DNA of 55,446 bases from positions 1-55,446 of the forward strand of contig DATBGS010000102.1 in assembly GCA_036557885.1 (NCBI GenBank), written 5' to 3'. Of this stretch, positions 42,959-51,060 are shown piece by piece. Positions within the stretch are counted from its first letter, which is position 1. Each line of letters opens with the position of its first letter. Both the position numbers and the translations under genes were made by a program. Origin of the DNA: DATBGS01 sp036557885. Lineage in GTDB: Bacteria > Chloroflexota > Ktedonobacteria > Ktedonobacterales > DATBGS01. The notes beneath the pieces are model-generated. The model saw nothing but the letters and a program-made list of their open reading frames with translations, searched no databases and was not told the DNA's origin.

Positions 42959-43864
42959 ATGGAACAGCTTATCCAGATTCTTTTCCTGGCGCTGCTTCAG
43001 GGGGTGACGGAGCTTTTCCCGGTCAGCAGCCTGGGGCATACCGTCATTTTGCCCGCCCTGTTTGGCTGGGGCAATTTGATCACCGCCGAAAGCTTCTTGC
43101 CCATCGTGGTGACATTGCACCTGGGCACCGGCGTGGCTTTGCTCGCCTTCTTCTGGCGCGACTGGCTGACCCTCTTACGCGCCCTCTTCAAAACTATCGC
43201 CGGGCGCAGCCTGGAGGCTGATCCGCAGGGCAAAACGATCTGGCTGGTGATTGTCGGCACGATTCCCGTCGGCATCCTTGGCCTGCTGCTGGAAAAGCCG
43301 CTCCAGCAAATCTTTTTTTCTGCTCCCTGGCCCTTTCTCCCCGCCGCTTTCCTCTGCCTGAACGGAATGATTCTGTACATTGGCGAGCGCCTGCGCCAGC
43401 GCGCTGAGCCAGCCGCGCTTGACCGGCGCAAGCAGGAAGCCACCTTTAAGCGGCTGGAGCAGTTGAGCTTTGGGCAGGCGGTGGTCGTGGGGCTGGTGCA
43501 GGCCACCGCGCTGCTGCCTGGCATCTCCCGCTCTGGCATTACGATGGTGGCCGGGCTGCGCGTCGGGCTATCGCACGAAGATGCCGCGCGCTTTGCCTTC
43601 CTGCTGGCAACGCCCGTCATCCTTGCCGCTGGCCTGCTGGAGACACCCAAGCTCCTGCACTACGACCGCACAACCCAGGTAGAAGCGCTCGTTGGCGGAG
43701 TCGTTGCTGGCATCGCTGCTTATCTGAGCACGCGCTTCCTGGTGCGCTACTTCCAGGTTGGCCGCCTGACGCCCTTTGCATTTTATTGCCTGGCAGCAGG
43801 ATTTATTTCCTTCTGCTTCTTTGCTCCGCTCTCGCTGTATAACGTGAGCCATCTGCCCTGGTAG
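42959..43864 (+). CDS. uppP: Undecaprenyl-diphosphatase
   Basis: UppP (BacA) dephosphorylates undecaprenyl diphosphate, recycling the lipid carrier for cell wall synthesis. The 301-residue membrane protein has the two catalytic motifs GVTELFPVSSLGHTVI near the N-terminus and LPGISRSGITMVAGL later, plus DAARFAFLLATPVILAAG. About eight spans are predicted. It is a main bacitracin-resistance determinant in many bacteria. The ATG lies in a weak ribosome-site context, and the gene converges on eno. Confidence 0.95.
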   Translation: MEQLIQILFLALLQGVTELFPVSSLGHTVILPALFGWGNLITAESFLPIVVTLHLGTGVALLAFFWRDWLTLLRALFKTIAGRSLEADPQGKTIWLVIVGTIPVGILGLLLEKPLQQIFFSAPWPFLPAAFLCLNGMILYIGERLRQRAEPAALDRRKQEATFKRLEQLSFGQAVVVGLVQATALLPGISRSGITMVAGLRVGLSHEDAARFAFLLATPVILAAGLLETPKLLHYDRTTQVEALVGGVVAGIAAYLSTRFLVRYFQVGRLTPFAFYCLAAGFISFCFFAPLSLYNVSHLPW

Positions 43865-43867
43865 GCT

Positions 43868-43993
43868 CGGCCATTTTATGGCCGTTAAGGGCGCCTAATA
43901 AGACTAGCCTTAAGCTGGGGCAAACCGCTTGTAGTGCTTGTAGCTCCGGCCTCCGTGCCGGGGAAAGCGGCCCGCCAGGGACGGCGGGGCTAC
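43868..43993. repeat. Hairpins and dispersed palindrome between uppP and eno
   Basis: A CGGCCAT/ATGGCCG hairpin (43868-43884) is followed by a TTAAGG/CCTTAA pair and a type 1 element (about 43935-43993) with CTTGTAGCTCCGGC and GGCGGGGCTACAGC ends. The uppP and eno genes are convergent here. Confidence 0.7.
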
Positions 43994-43997
43994 AGCA

Positions 43998-45299
43998 TCA
44001 GCGCTTGAGATTGTAGAACGCCTCCATTCCGGCATAGCGGGCGGCGCGGCCAAGCTCCTGCTCGATTGCCATCAGCCGGTTATATTTCGCCACGCGCTCG
44101 CTGCGGGCGGGCGCGCCGGTCTTGATCTGCCCGGCATTGGTGGCGACGACCAGATCAGCAATCGTCGTGTCCTCCGTCTCGCCGGACCGATGCGATACCA
44201 CCGCCGTATAGCTGGCGCGCTTCGCCATCTCAATCGCCGCCAGCGTCTCGGTCAGCGTGCCAATCTGATTGAGCTTGATCAAGATGCTGTTCGACACGCC
44301 CTCACGAATGCCCCGGCTCAGCCGCTCGGTGTTGGTCACAAACAGATCATCGCCCACAAGCTGAATCTTGCCGCCCAGTCGCTTTGTAATTTCGGCCCAG
44401 CCCGCCCAGTCATCTTCGGCCAGCCCATCCTCAATGCTGATGATGGGGTACTGGCCTACCCACTGCTCATACAGGCCGATCAGTTCGCTCGCGCTCAGCG
44501 AGCGCCCCTCGCGGGCCAGCACATACTTGCCGTTCTCGTAAAACTCGCTGGCTGCCGGGTCCATGCCCATGTGAATGTCTTTCCCTGGTTTATAGCCCGC
44601 CTGCTCAATCGCCGCCAGAATCACCTCCAGCGCCTCGCGGTTGGACCCCAGCGACGGCGCAAAGCCGCCCTCGTCGCCCACGTTGGTGTTGAGCTTGCGG
44701 TCATGCAGCACCTTTTTGAGCGACTGATAGACCTCCGCGCCCATGCGCACCGCCTCAGCCATCGAAGACGCGCCGGTGGGCAGCACCATAAACTCTTGCA
44801 GGTCGGTGGAGTTTTCAGCGTGCTTGCCGCCGTTGAGGATATTCATCATCGGCACCGGCAGCGTGCAGGCGCTCACCCCGCCCATAAAGCGATACAGCGG
44901 CAGTTCCAGCGCGTTTGCCGCCGCCTTGACCACCGCCAGCGACGTGCCCAGGATGGCGTTGGCGCCCAGCTTGCCCTTGTTAGGCGTGCCATCCAGTTCA
45001 ATCAGTGCCTGATCTATCGCCACCTGCTCCAGCGCGTCCAGGCCGGTAATCGCTTCGTTAACCTCTTCGTTGACATGTCTGACGGCGTTCAGCACGCCTT
45101 TGCCACCATAGCGGCTTTTGTCGCCATCGCGCAGTTCCACCGCTTCATGCGCCCCGGTGGAGGCGCCGGAGGGCACCGCCGCTGTGCCAACTGCTCCACC
45201 CAGCAGCACCACCGTCACTTCAATCGTGGGATTGCCGCGCGAATCCAGAATTTCGCGCGCCACCACATCTTCAATCATCGTCAGATCGTTGTTATTCAT
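43998..45299 (-). CDS. eno: Enolase (phosphopyruvate hydratase)
   Basis: Enolase converts 2-phosphoglycerate to phosphoenolpyruvate in glycolysis. The 433-residue protein is full length, with GASTGAHEAVELRDGDKSRY at the N-terminus, GDEGGFAPSLGSNREAL, SIEDGLAEDDWAGWAEI, LIKLNQIGTLTETLAAI and SHRSGETEDTTIADLVV. The metal- and substrate-binding residues of the family are all in place. It lies on the minus strand, divergent from the ECF sigma gene at 45480, with a TATAAT-like -10 (45358-45363) but no clear -35. Confidence 0.97.
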   Translation of the reverse strand: MNNNDLTMIEDVVAREILDSRGNPTIEVTVVLLGGAVGTAAVPSGASTGAHEAVELRDGDKSRYGGKGVLNAVRHVNEEVNEAITGLDALEQVAIDQALIELDGTPNKGKLGANAILGTSLAVVKAAANALELPLYRFMGGVSACTLPVPMMNILNGGKHAENSTDLQEFMVLPTGASSMAEAVRMGAEVYQSLKKVLHDRKLNTNVGDEGGFAPSLGSNREALEVILAAIEQAGYKPGKDIHMGMDPAASEFYENGKYVLAREGRSLSASELIGLYEQWVGQYPIISIEDGLAEDDWAGWAEITKRLGGKIQLVGDDLFVTNTERLSRGIREGVSNSILIKLNQIGTLTETLAAIEMAKRASYTAVVSHRSGETEDTTIADLVVATNAGQIKTGAPARSERVAKYNRLMAIEQELGRAARYAGMEAFYNLKR

Positions 45300-45479
45300 G
45301 GACTTTCTTCTTTCTTCGTAGCGGGCAGGTGTTGACGTTTATTGACAGTTCCGGCGCATTATACAATCCTGGCTCTCATGGCAGCGCACAAGCCGCTGCT
45401 CTACTCTCTGCGAACCTTTTGTTGTGCTGACTCGTAACAGGAGGAAGACCGTCAGCACAGAGCGTACCGGAAAGATTGG

Positions 45480-46049
45480 ATGGAGCAGCAAAGCGACGAG
45501 CGCCTGATGGCAGCAATTACAGCAGGCGAAGCAGCAGCCCTGGCAGCGCTGGTGGAGCGCCACCACAGCCCGCTGCTGGGTTATCTCTATCGCCTTGTTG
45601 GGGGAGATCGCCCGCTGGCTGAAGACTTATGCCAGGAAACGTTTCTCCGTCTGATGCAGCAGCGCAGCTATCAGTGTGGTCGCCCCTTCAAGCCCTGGCT
45701 TTACGCCATTGCAACGAACCTGGCCCGCGACCATTATAAATCTGCGGCGGTCAGCCACGCCCTGCGCCAGCGCGAAGTAGAAGCATCTATGCAGGAACCC
45801 CGCGACACCGCGCCAGGACCAGAAGCAGCGGCGCTGGCGGCAGAACAAGGGCGCGAGATTGCCGCCGCGCTTGATCGGCTGGGCGAAGAATATCGCGTCG
45901 CGCTGCTGCTGCGTTTTTACAGCGGCTTCAGCCTGCAAGAAATCGCGGATACGCTGCATATCCCGCTGGGCACCGTCAAATCGCGCCTCTCGGTAGGGAC
46001 ACATCGCCTGCGCGAGATGCTGACGCCCGTCAGAACAGGAGGAGACTAG
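45480..46049 (+). CDS. ECF-family RNA polymerase sigma factor
   Basis: A 189-residue sigma factor of the RpoE type. Region 2 is ALVERHHSPLLGYLYRLVGG and ERPLAEDLCQETFLRLMQQ-like (DRPLAEDLCQETFLRL), and region 4 is EYRVALLLRFYSGFSLQEIA with IPLGTVKSRLSVGTHRLREM. The ATG at 45480 follows CCGGAAAG. The membrane protein at 46053 starts three bases after the stop, so translation is probably coupled and that protein is the natural anti-sigma candidate. The two ECF systems in the window differ in their partners. Confidence 0.9.
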   Translation: MEQQSDERLMAAITAGEAAALAALVERHHSPLLGYLYRLVGGDRPLAEDLCQETFLRLMQQRSYQCGRPFKPWLYAIATNLARDHYKSAAVSHALRQREVEASMQEPRDTAPGPEAAALAAEQGREIAAALDRLGEEYRVALLLRFYSGFSLQEIADTLHIPLGTVKSRLSVGTHRLREMLTPVRTGGD

Positions 46050-46052
46050 CCC

Positions 46053-46955
46053 ATGACCATCCCCCCATCCTGGCCGCTGGACAGCCCGGAGCATCTAGCC
46101 GAGGCGCTGCGGGAACAGGGCACCACGCCAGAAGATAGAGAGGTGTTGACACCCGCCTTGCTGCGCCTGACGGAGTGGCAGGCCCCGCGCCCGACAGCCA
46201 CAGATACCCAGCGATTGCTGGCGTGTCTCATACCCTCCCTACCCGCCATTTCGCCTGTGCGCCAGGCCATCCGCGACAGAAGCCGCAGCCAGCAAGGACG
46301 GCTCGTCGCGCTGCTGGAAGTGGCGCGCGTGCAGGTGAGTCTGGTACGCCCGGCGTTCTGGCTGGTGAGCGTGCTGGTGCTCTGCGCGGGCGTCGCGGCT
46401 ATTCTCGAAGGGCCACGCCTGGGGTATAGCCAGACCCTGCGCTCGCTCTTTGACCAAAGCCTGCTCTTGCGTGCTCTTGGGCCGCTGCTGGTCTATCTGG
46501 GCACGATCACCGTTTTTCGCGGGGCCAGCCTGCGCGTGCTGGAATTTGAGCTTTCCTGCCAGCCCACGCCCGTGCAGCTCACGCTTGCCCGGCTGCTGAT
46601 CGTGCTGGGTTACGACGTGGGGCTAGGGCTGCTGTTGAGCCTGGCACTCTGGTCGCTTGGCTCTGGGGGCTTTCTACTCCTGACCCTGCACTGGCTGATG
46701 CCGCTGCTGCTGGTGGCAGGGCTGGCGCTGCTGCTCTCGCTGCGCCTGGATGTCTACAGAGCAGCGTCCCTGGCCTATGGGGGCTGGCTGGCGCTGCTGC
46801 TGCTGGATATGCAAGCTCCGGTGTTCGGCAGCCCGCCCATTGTCCCGCTCACTTCCCTGGCCGAGGTCATCTTTGGGCTGGCGGGAGTCGCGTGCCTGGC
46901 GCTGGCTCTGCTGCGCCTGGAGCAGAACCTGGCGCGCATGCTGCCGCGCACGTAG
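46053..46955 (+). CDS. Six-span membrane protein, putative anti-sigma or signalling partner
   Basis: A 300-residue protein with about 85 N-terminal cytosolic residues, then six hydrophobic segments (near 92-112, 135-155, 170-195, 205-225, 235-250 and 265-285). No HxxxCxxC zinc finger is present in the N-terminal part. Its start overlaps the end of the sigma gene nearly exactly, which argues that the two work together. It also precedes an ABC permease and ATPase on the same strand, so it could instead be a membrane part of that transporter. No family name is offered. Confidence 0.6.
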   Translation: MTIPPSWPLDSPEHLAEALREQGTTPEDREVLTPALLRLTEWQAPRPTATDTQRLLACLIPSLPAISPVRQAIRDRSRSQQGRLVALLEVARVQVSLVRPAFWLVSVLVLCAGVAAILEGPRLGYSQTLRSLFDQSLLLRALGPLLVYLGTITVFRGASLRVLEFELSCQPTPVQLTLARLLIVLGYDVGLGLLLSLALWSLGSGGFLLLTLHWLMPLLLVAGLALLLSLRLDVYRAASLAYGGWLALLLLDMQAPVFGSPPIVPLTSLAEVIFGLAGVACLALALLRLEQNLARMLPRT

Positions 46956-46971
46956 AGCGCAGGACCACATG

Positions 46972-46997
46972 CACCGGCAAGATGCCGGTGGTACAAG
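46972..46997. repeat. Dispersed palindrome, type 2
   Basis: CACCGGCAAGATGCCGGTGG followed by TACAAG lies in the spacer between the membrane protein and the ABC permease. The same family occurs at 15013 and 49042. It may be a loop in the shared transcript. Confidence 0.65.
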
Positions 46998-47084
46998 GGG
47001 GCGCGAACATTTTGCGCGGCTGGCTCGTAAGAGGGTCCGAAGCACGAGAAGCACAACGACCTCTCTTGAGAAAAAGGAACCAAC

Positions 47085-48032
47085 ATGACCACCATTGCAT
47101 CATCCATCTCTCAGCGGCAAGAGACAACTATGCCGCCTCCCCATCCTCTGCTGACCGTGATGGCCTGGGAAGCGCGGCGTCTGCGCGCCAGCCCGGTTCT
47201 CTGGATTGCGCCGCTGCTGCTCTTTGGCCTCTTTGTGGCCGATTTCTGGCCCGCTCGCAATCCCCTGGGCTTTGGGTACGACACGCCAGAGGGCCAGTTC
47301 ATCGGCCACGTGGCCGGAACAAGCGCCCTGGGTCTGGTAGACCTGCTCACCCAGCGCCTCTTTTTGCTGCTGGTGCTGCTGCTGCCGTTTGTGAGCGCCG
47401 ATGGCGTGGCCCGCGATTGGAAGCGCCGCACCCACGAACTCTTGATGACGACGACCCTGCCCAACTGGGCCTATGTCTGGGGGCGCTACTTCATCGTTCT
47501 GCTGCTTAGTCTGGGGGCGGCGCTGGTGCTGCTGGCAACGCTGCTGGCGCTTGGCTTTGTGCTGCCGCTGGTGGATGCCACCATTTTTCCAGCCCCCCAG
47601 GTCGGGACTATCGTCACGCTGTGGGCGGTAATGATTGTGCCCGCAACCATCCTCATCAGCAGCCTGAGTTTTGCCCTGGGCACCTGGCTCCCTCACCGCT
47701 CCACGCTGGTCAAGATTGGCGTGCTGCTGGTCTGGCTGGCTGTAGCGGGCGTGTTTGTCGTGCTGCCCGATAACGGGACGACCACCGCGCCCTGGTATCT
47801 GCTCTTCGACCCCACCAGCAACGGCAGGTCGGTGGTGGTAATTAATCAGTTCCGCAGCATCTCAGCGCCAACCAGCATTGACCAGGGCTGGCCGTTTATC
47901 TACGCGCTGGAGCAGCGTCTGCCCGATCTAGGGACATGGATTGCCTCTCAGGTTTTGTGGGTCGGGATTGGTCTGACCTCTGTGCTGGTGGTGGCGCTCG
48001 CCTTCCAGCGCTTCCGCAACGCCCTGCGCTAA
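47085..48032 (+). CDS. ABC transporter permease (ABC2 type)
   Basis: A 315-residue membrane subunit with about six spans (LLLFGLFVADFWPA, LFLLLVLLLPFVSADGVARD, FIVLLLSLGAALVLLATLL, IVTLWAVMIVPATILISSL, LLVWLAVAGVFVVLPDN and VLWVGIGLTSVLVVALAF). The loop RDWKRRTHELLMTTTLPNW is typical of ABC2 permeases and contacts the ATPase. The ATG follows AAAAAGGAACC. The ATPase starts 74 bases downstream, so the two form an export pair; substrate unknown, with lipid, peptide or antibiotic export all possible. Confidence 0.85.
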   Translation: MTTIASSISQRQETTMPPPHPLLTVMAWEARRLRASPVLWIAPLLLFGLFVADFWPARNPLGFGYDTPEGQFIGHVAGTSALGLVDLLTQRLFLLLVLLLPFVSADGVARDWKRRTHELLMTTTLPNWAYVWGRYFIVLLLSLGAALVLLATLLALGFVLPLVDATIFPAPQVGTIVTLWAVMIVPATILISSLSFALGTWLPHRSTLVKIGVLLVWLAVAGVFVVLPDNGTTTAPWYLLFDPTSNGRSVVVINQFRSISAPTSIDQGWPFIYALEQRLPDLGTWIASQVLWVGIGLTSVLVVALAFQRFRNALR

Positions 48033-48106
48033 GTCCCACAAAATCGGACGGCAAGCAGCGCTGTCCTGCTTACTTACGAAAGAAGAAAGAAGGAAATGAG
48101 CAAACA

Positions 48107-48982
48107 ATGGAACTAGTCATAGAAAATCTGGGCAAGCAATATGGCAATCAATGGGCGCTGCGCAATCTGTCGCTGCGCTGCGGCCCCGGCATGCTGGGGC
48201 TGGTTGGACCCAATGGCGCGGGCAAGACCACCTTGATGCGTATGCTGGCTACCTTGCTGGACCCCACTGAAGGCCGCATCTGCTGGGACGGACAGGACAC
48301 CCGCGCGCATGGCGCCGAACTGCGGCAGGTGCTGGGCTATCTGCCGCAAGAGTTTGGCATCTACCGCGAATTCACCGGACGGCAGTTCTTGCGCTATCTG
48401 GCGGCCATGAAGGGGCTGCCCAAAGATTTGGCCCGGCGGCGCGTGGATGAAGTGCTGGAAATCGTCAATCTGGAACAGGTCGCAGACCGCAAGCTGCCCA
48501 CGTATTCGGGCGGCATGAAGCAGCGCGTGGGCATCGCGCAGGCACTGCTCAACGACCCGGAACTGCTGATCGTGGACGAGCCAACGGCGGGGCTTGACCC
48601 CTCCGAGCGCGTGCGCTTTCGCATTCTGCTCGCCAGTCTGACCGAGAACCGCGTGATTCTCCTGAGCACGCATATCATTGGCGATGTGGAGGCAGCCGCC
48701 AATCGCATTGTGATTCTGCAAGAGGGCCGGGCGCTGGCGGATACCACTCCGACGGCGCTTCAGGCCAGCGCCGCCGGAAAAGTCTGGAGCCTGGTGACTG
48801 ACCCCGCGACGGCGCTCAGCCTGCAAACCACGTATCAGGTCAGCGCACTGATCAATCAGCCCGATGGCATTCAACTGCGGCTGATCAGCCCAACCCGTCC
48901 GCACGAAGCAGCAGAACTGGTCGCGCCCAGTCTGGAGGACGCCTATCTGCTGGCAACAGGTCAGCAAAAGGCGGCTGCGTGA
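48107..48982 (+). CDS. ABC transporter ATP-binding protein
   Basis: A 291-residue ATPase partner of the ABC2 permease. Walker A GPNGAGKTTLMRML, Q-loop YLPQEFGIY, signature YSGGMKQRVGIAQALLNDP, Walker B LLIVDEPTAGLDPSE and the switch LSTHIIGDVEAAAN are all intact. The last 60 residues (VWSLVTDPATALSLQTTYQV) resemble the accessory tail of drug- and lipid-export ATPases. The start is the ATG at 48107 after AAGGAAATG; the frame upstream overlaps the permease without protein character. It closes the sigma-membrane-permease-ATPase operon. Confidence 0.92.
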   Translation: MELVIENLGKQYGNQWALRNLSLRCGPGMLGLVGPNGAGKTTLMRMLATLLDPTEGRICWDGQDTRAHGAELRQVLGYLPQEFGIYREFTGRQFLRYLAAMKGLPKDLARRRVDEVLEIVNLEQVADRKLPTYSGGMKQRVGIAQALLNDPELLIVDEPTAGLDPSERVRFRILLASLTENRVILLSTHIIGDVEAAANRIVILQEGRALADTTPTALQASAAGKVWSLVTDPATALSLQTTYQVSALINQPDGIQLRLISPTRPHEAAELVAPSLEDAYLLATGQQKAAA

Positions 48983-49041
48983 GGCAAGGACAGCCGCTAA
49001 TGCTGGCCGCGTGCGCCAGACCCCGCCATGCCCTACCCAGG

Positions 49042-49070
49042 CACCGGCAGGGATGCCGGTGGTACAAGCA
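49042..49070. repeat. Dispersed palindrome, type 2
   Basis: CACCGGCAGGGATGCCGGTG followed by GTACAAGCA lies between the convergent ABC and gltX genes. Its 49044-49068 part is the exact reverse complement of 15013-15037. Confidence 0.75.
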
Positions 49071-49072
49071 GT

Positions 49073-50611
49073 TCATTCCTCCAGCTTTTCGAGCGCCTGG
49101 CGCACGCGCGTAAGCGTCCGCGAGCGGCCCAAGACCTCCATTGTCTCAAAGAGCGGGGGCGAAACGGTGCGCCCGGAAACCGCCATACGTAGGGGCATAA
49201 AGAGCATGCCTGGCTTCAAGCCAAGCTCGTCCGCCAGCGTCCGCAGGGGCGGCTCCATTACGCTCGCCTCGAAGCCACTCAGGTCCACCAGCACGCCCAG
49301 GCTGCGCCGCAGCGCCTCGCGCGTCTTCTCGCGGTCCATGCCCTTGCCAATCAAATGCTCGGCGGAGTAATGCAGATCATCGGTGAAGAAGAACGTGGTC
49401 ATCTGCGCCGCCTCGCCCAGCGTCTTCATGCGCTCTTGCTCCAGCTTGAGCACGCGCCCGACATACGCTGTATCCAGCGGGCGCTTCACGCTGTCGGGCA
49501 GCCCGCCCTGCGATTCTGGCTGCTCCAGATAGGGCAGGGCGCGCCGGGCCAACTCCTCCACGCTCAGCGCGCGGATATACACGCCATTCATCCAGAGCAG
49601 CCGCTCCGGGTCAAACATCGCGTCGGCAATGCTCAGGCGGTCCAGCGAGAACGCTTGCATCATCTGCTCGCGGCTGAGAATATCGGTCTTATCATCATAG
49701 GACCAGCCCAGCAGCGCCAGATAATTGATGAGCGCCTCCGGCAGATAGCCCTGCTCCTGATAATAACTCGTCGGCTGGGCGCCAAGGCGTTTACTCAGCT
49801 TCTTGCGGTCTGACCCCAGAATCACCGGAAAGTGGACCCAGATCGGCTGCTCCCAGCCAAAGAACTGATAGGTCAGCACATGCAGCGGCGCGCTGGGCAG
49901 CCACTCTGCCGCGCCGCGCGTCACATGCGAAATCTCCATCAGGTGATCATCCACAACATTCCCCAGATGGTATGTCGGCAGGCCATCGGATTTCAGCAGC
50001 ACCGCATCCTGAAGCTCTTTGTTCTCAAAGACCACATCGCCGCGCAGCAGGTCTTTGACCACCGTCTGCCCCTCCAGCGGCACCGCTAATCGCACGACAA
50101 ACGGCTCGCCCGCCGCCTCATGCGTCTGGCGCTCCTCCGGCGTCAGATAGCGGCAGCGACGATCATAGCGCGGCGACTTCACGCCGCGCGCCTCCTGCTC
50201 CTTGCGCATCTCCGCCAGGCGCTCTGGGGTGCAGTAGCAGCGATAGGCGCCGCCGCGCGCAATCAGTTCGTTGGCATAGAACTCATAGAGCGCCTGGCGC
50301 TGCGTCTGATAGTACGGGCCGTAGGGACCGCCCACAATTGGCCCCTCATCGGGCAGAATATCCAGCCAGCGCAGCCCATCCAGCAGCGCGCCCACCGCCT
50401 CTGGCACCGTGCGCGCCGTATCCGTATCCTCAATGCGCAGCAGGAACTTGCCCCCAAAGCGACGCGCAAAGAGCCAGATAAAGATACAGGTACGATAGCC
50501 ACCAATATGCTGAAACCCCGTTGGGCTGGGGGCAAAACGCACCCGCACCGGCCCGGTAGGTGCCCCGGCGTCTGGGGTGCTGGGAGCAGACGAAGCCTCG
50601 GTCTGCGACAT
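49073..50611 (-). CDS. gltX: Glutamyl-tRNA synthetase
   Basis: GltX charges tRNA-Glu; in organisms lacking a glutaminyl enzyme it may also serve tRNA-Gln. The 512-residue protein has RFAPSPTGFQHIGGYRTC (the HIGH box reads HIGG), RIEDTDTARTVPEAV, and the KMSKS-like DRKKLSKRLG. The anticodon-binding C-terminal part follows. The ATG at 50611 is favoured over the GTG at 50614 because AAGGAG lies seven bases upstream. It converges on the ABC operon and is preceded by a 450-base regulatory-looking spacer. Confidence 0.95.
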   Translation of the reverse strand: MSQTEASSAPSTPDAGAPTGPVRVRFAPSPTGFQHIGGYRTCIFIWLFARRFGGKFLLRIEDTDTARTVPEAVGALLDGLRWLDILPDEGPIVGGPYGPYYQTQRQALYEFYANELIARGGAYRCYCTPERLAEMRKEQEARGVKSPRYDRRCRYLTPEERQTHEAAGEPFVVRLAVPLEGQTVVKDLLRGDVVFENKELQDAVLLKSDGLPTYHLGNVVDDHLMEISHVTRGAAEWLPSAPLHVLTYQFFGWEQPIWVHFPVILGSDRKKLSKRLGAQPTSYYQEQGYLPEALINYLALLGWSYDDKTDILSREQMMQAFSLDRLSIADAMFDPERLLWMNGVYIRALSVEELARRALPYLEQPESQGGLPDSVKRPLDTAYVGRVLKLEQERMKTLGEAAQMTTFFFTDDLHYSAEHLIGKGMDREKTREALRRSLGVLVDLSGFEASVMEPPLRTLADELGLKPGMLFMPLRMAVSGRTVSPPLFETMEVLGRSRTLTRVRQALEKLEE

Positions 50612-51060
50612 CACGCGCTCCTTGATCTATGCGTATCTCTGCGCAACGGAACCAAATTCCCGTTTTGTGAGCTAGTTCACACTTTTTTTGCGGAACATTC
50701 CATAGTCTCATCCGTCATTATATCGGAGGCACTTTCCTCGGCTCGGAAACCGAAGGCGTAAGAGCACTTCAGCATTGTGAGCCGATGCCGCCATTCCTTG
50801 AGATTACCAAATTGGCAACCCGGATGTCAAGCAGCTTCTTATTATGCGATTTGGCGTACCGTTTGCAAGTAGGCACCTCAGGAGGAAGCATTTCCGCATC
50901 TACACCCAGAGCCAGACAAGAATCGTCTACTCTTTTTTCCTATTCTGGTAGCATTTCTCTTTCTTCTAAAGACTTATAAGTAGATAGTCTTCATAGCGAA
51001 TGTGAGAGTTCTCCTGGGGCGTGCCCCCCAACACGTCCCCGACGGAAGGCGGATAGATCA
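50612..51060. other. Long non-coding spacer between gltX and the PBP gene
   Basis: Besides the CRP/FNR-like palindrome and the gltX -10, there is an AT-richer stretch (about 50930-51000) with TTATAAGTAGATAGTC that may hold the PBP promoter, and a GGGGCGTGCCCC hairpin near 51017-51028. No convincing ORF or known RNA was found in it. Confidence 0.5.
50666..50681. promoter_or_regulatory. CRP/FNR-like palindrome in the gltX leader
   Basis: The site TGTGA-GCTAGT-TCACA is an exact TGTGA-N6-TCACA palindrome. It lies 55 bases upstream of the gltX ATG and about 36 bases downstream of a TATAAT -10 (50717-50722, minus strand), a position that would suit repression. The surrounding 449-base spacer (50612-51060) otherwise shows no gene. 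Confidence 0.5.
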
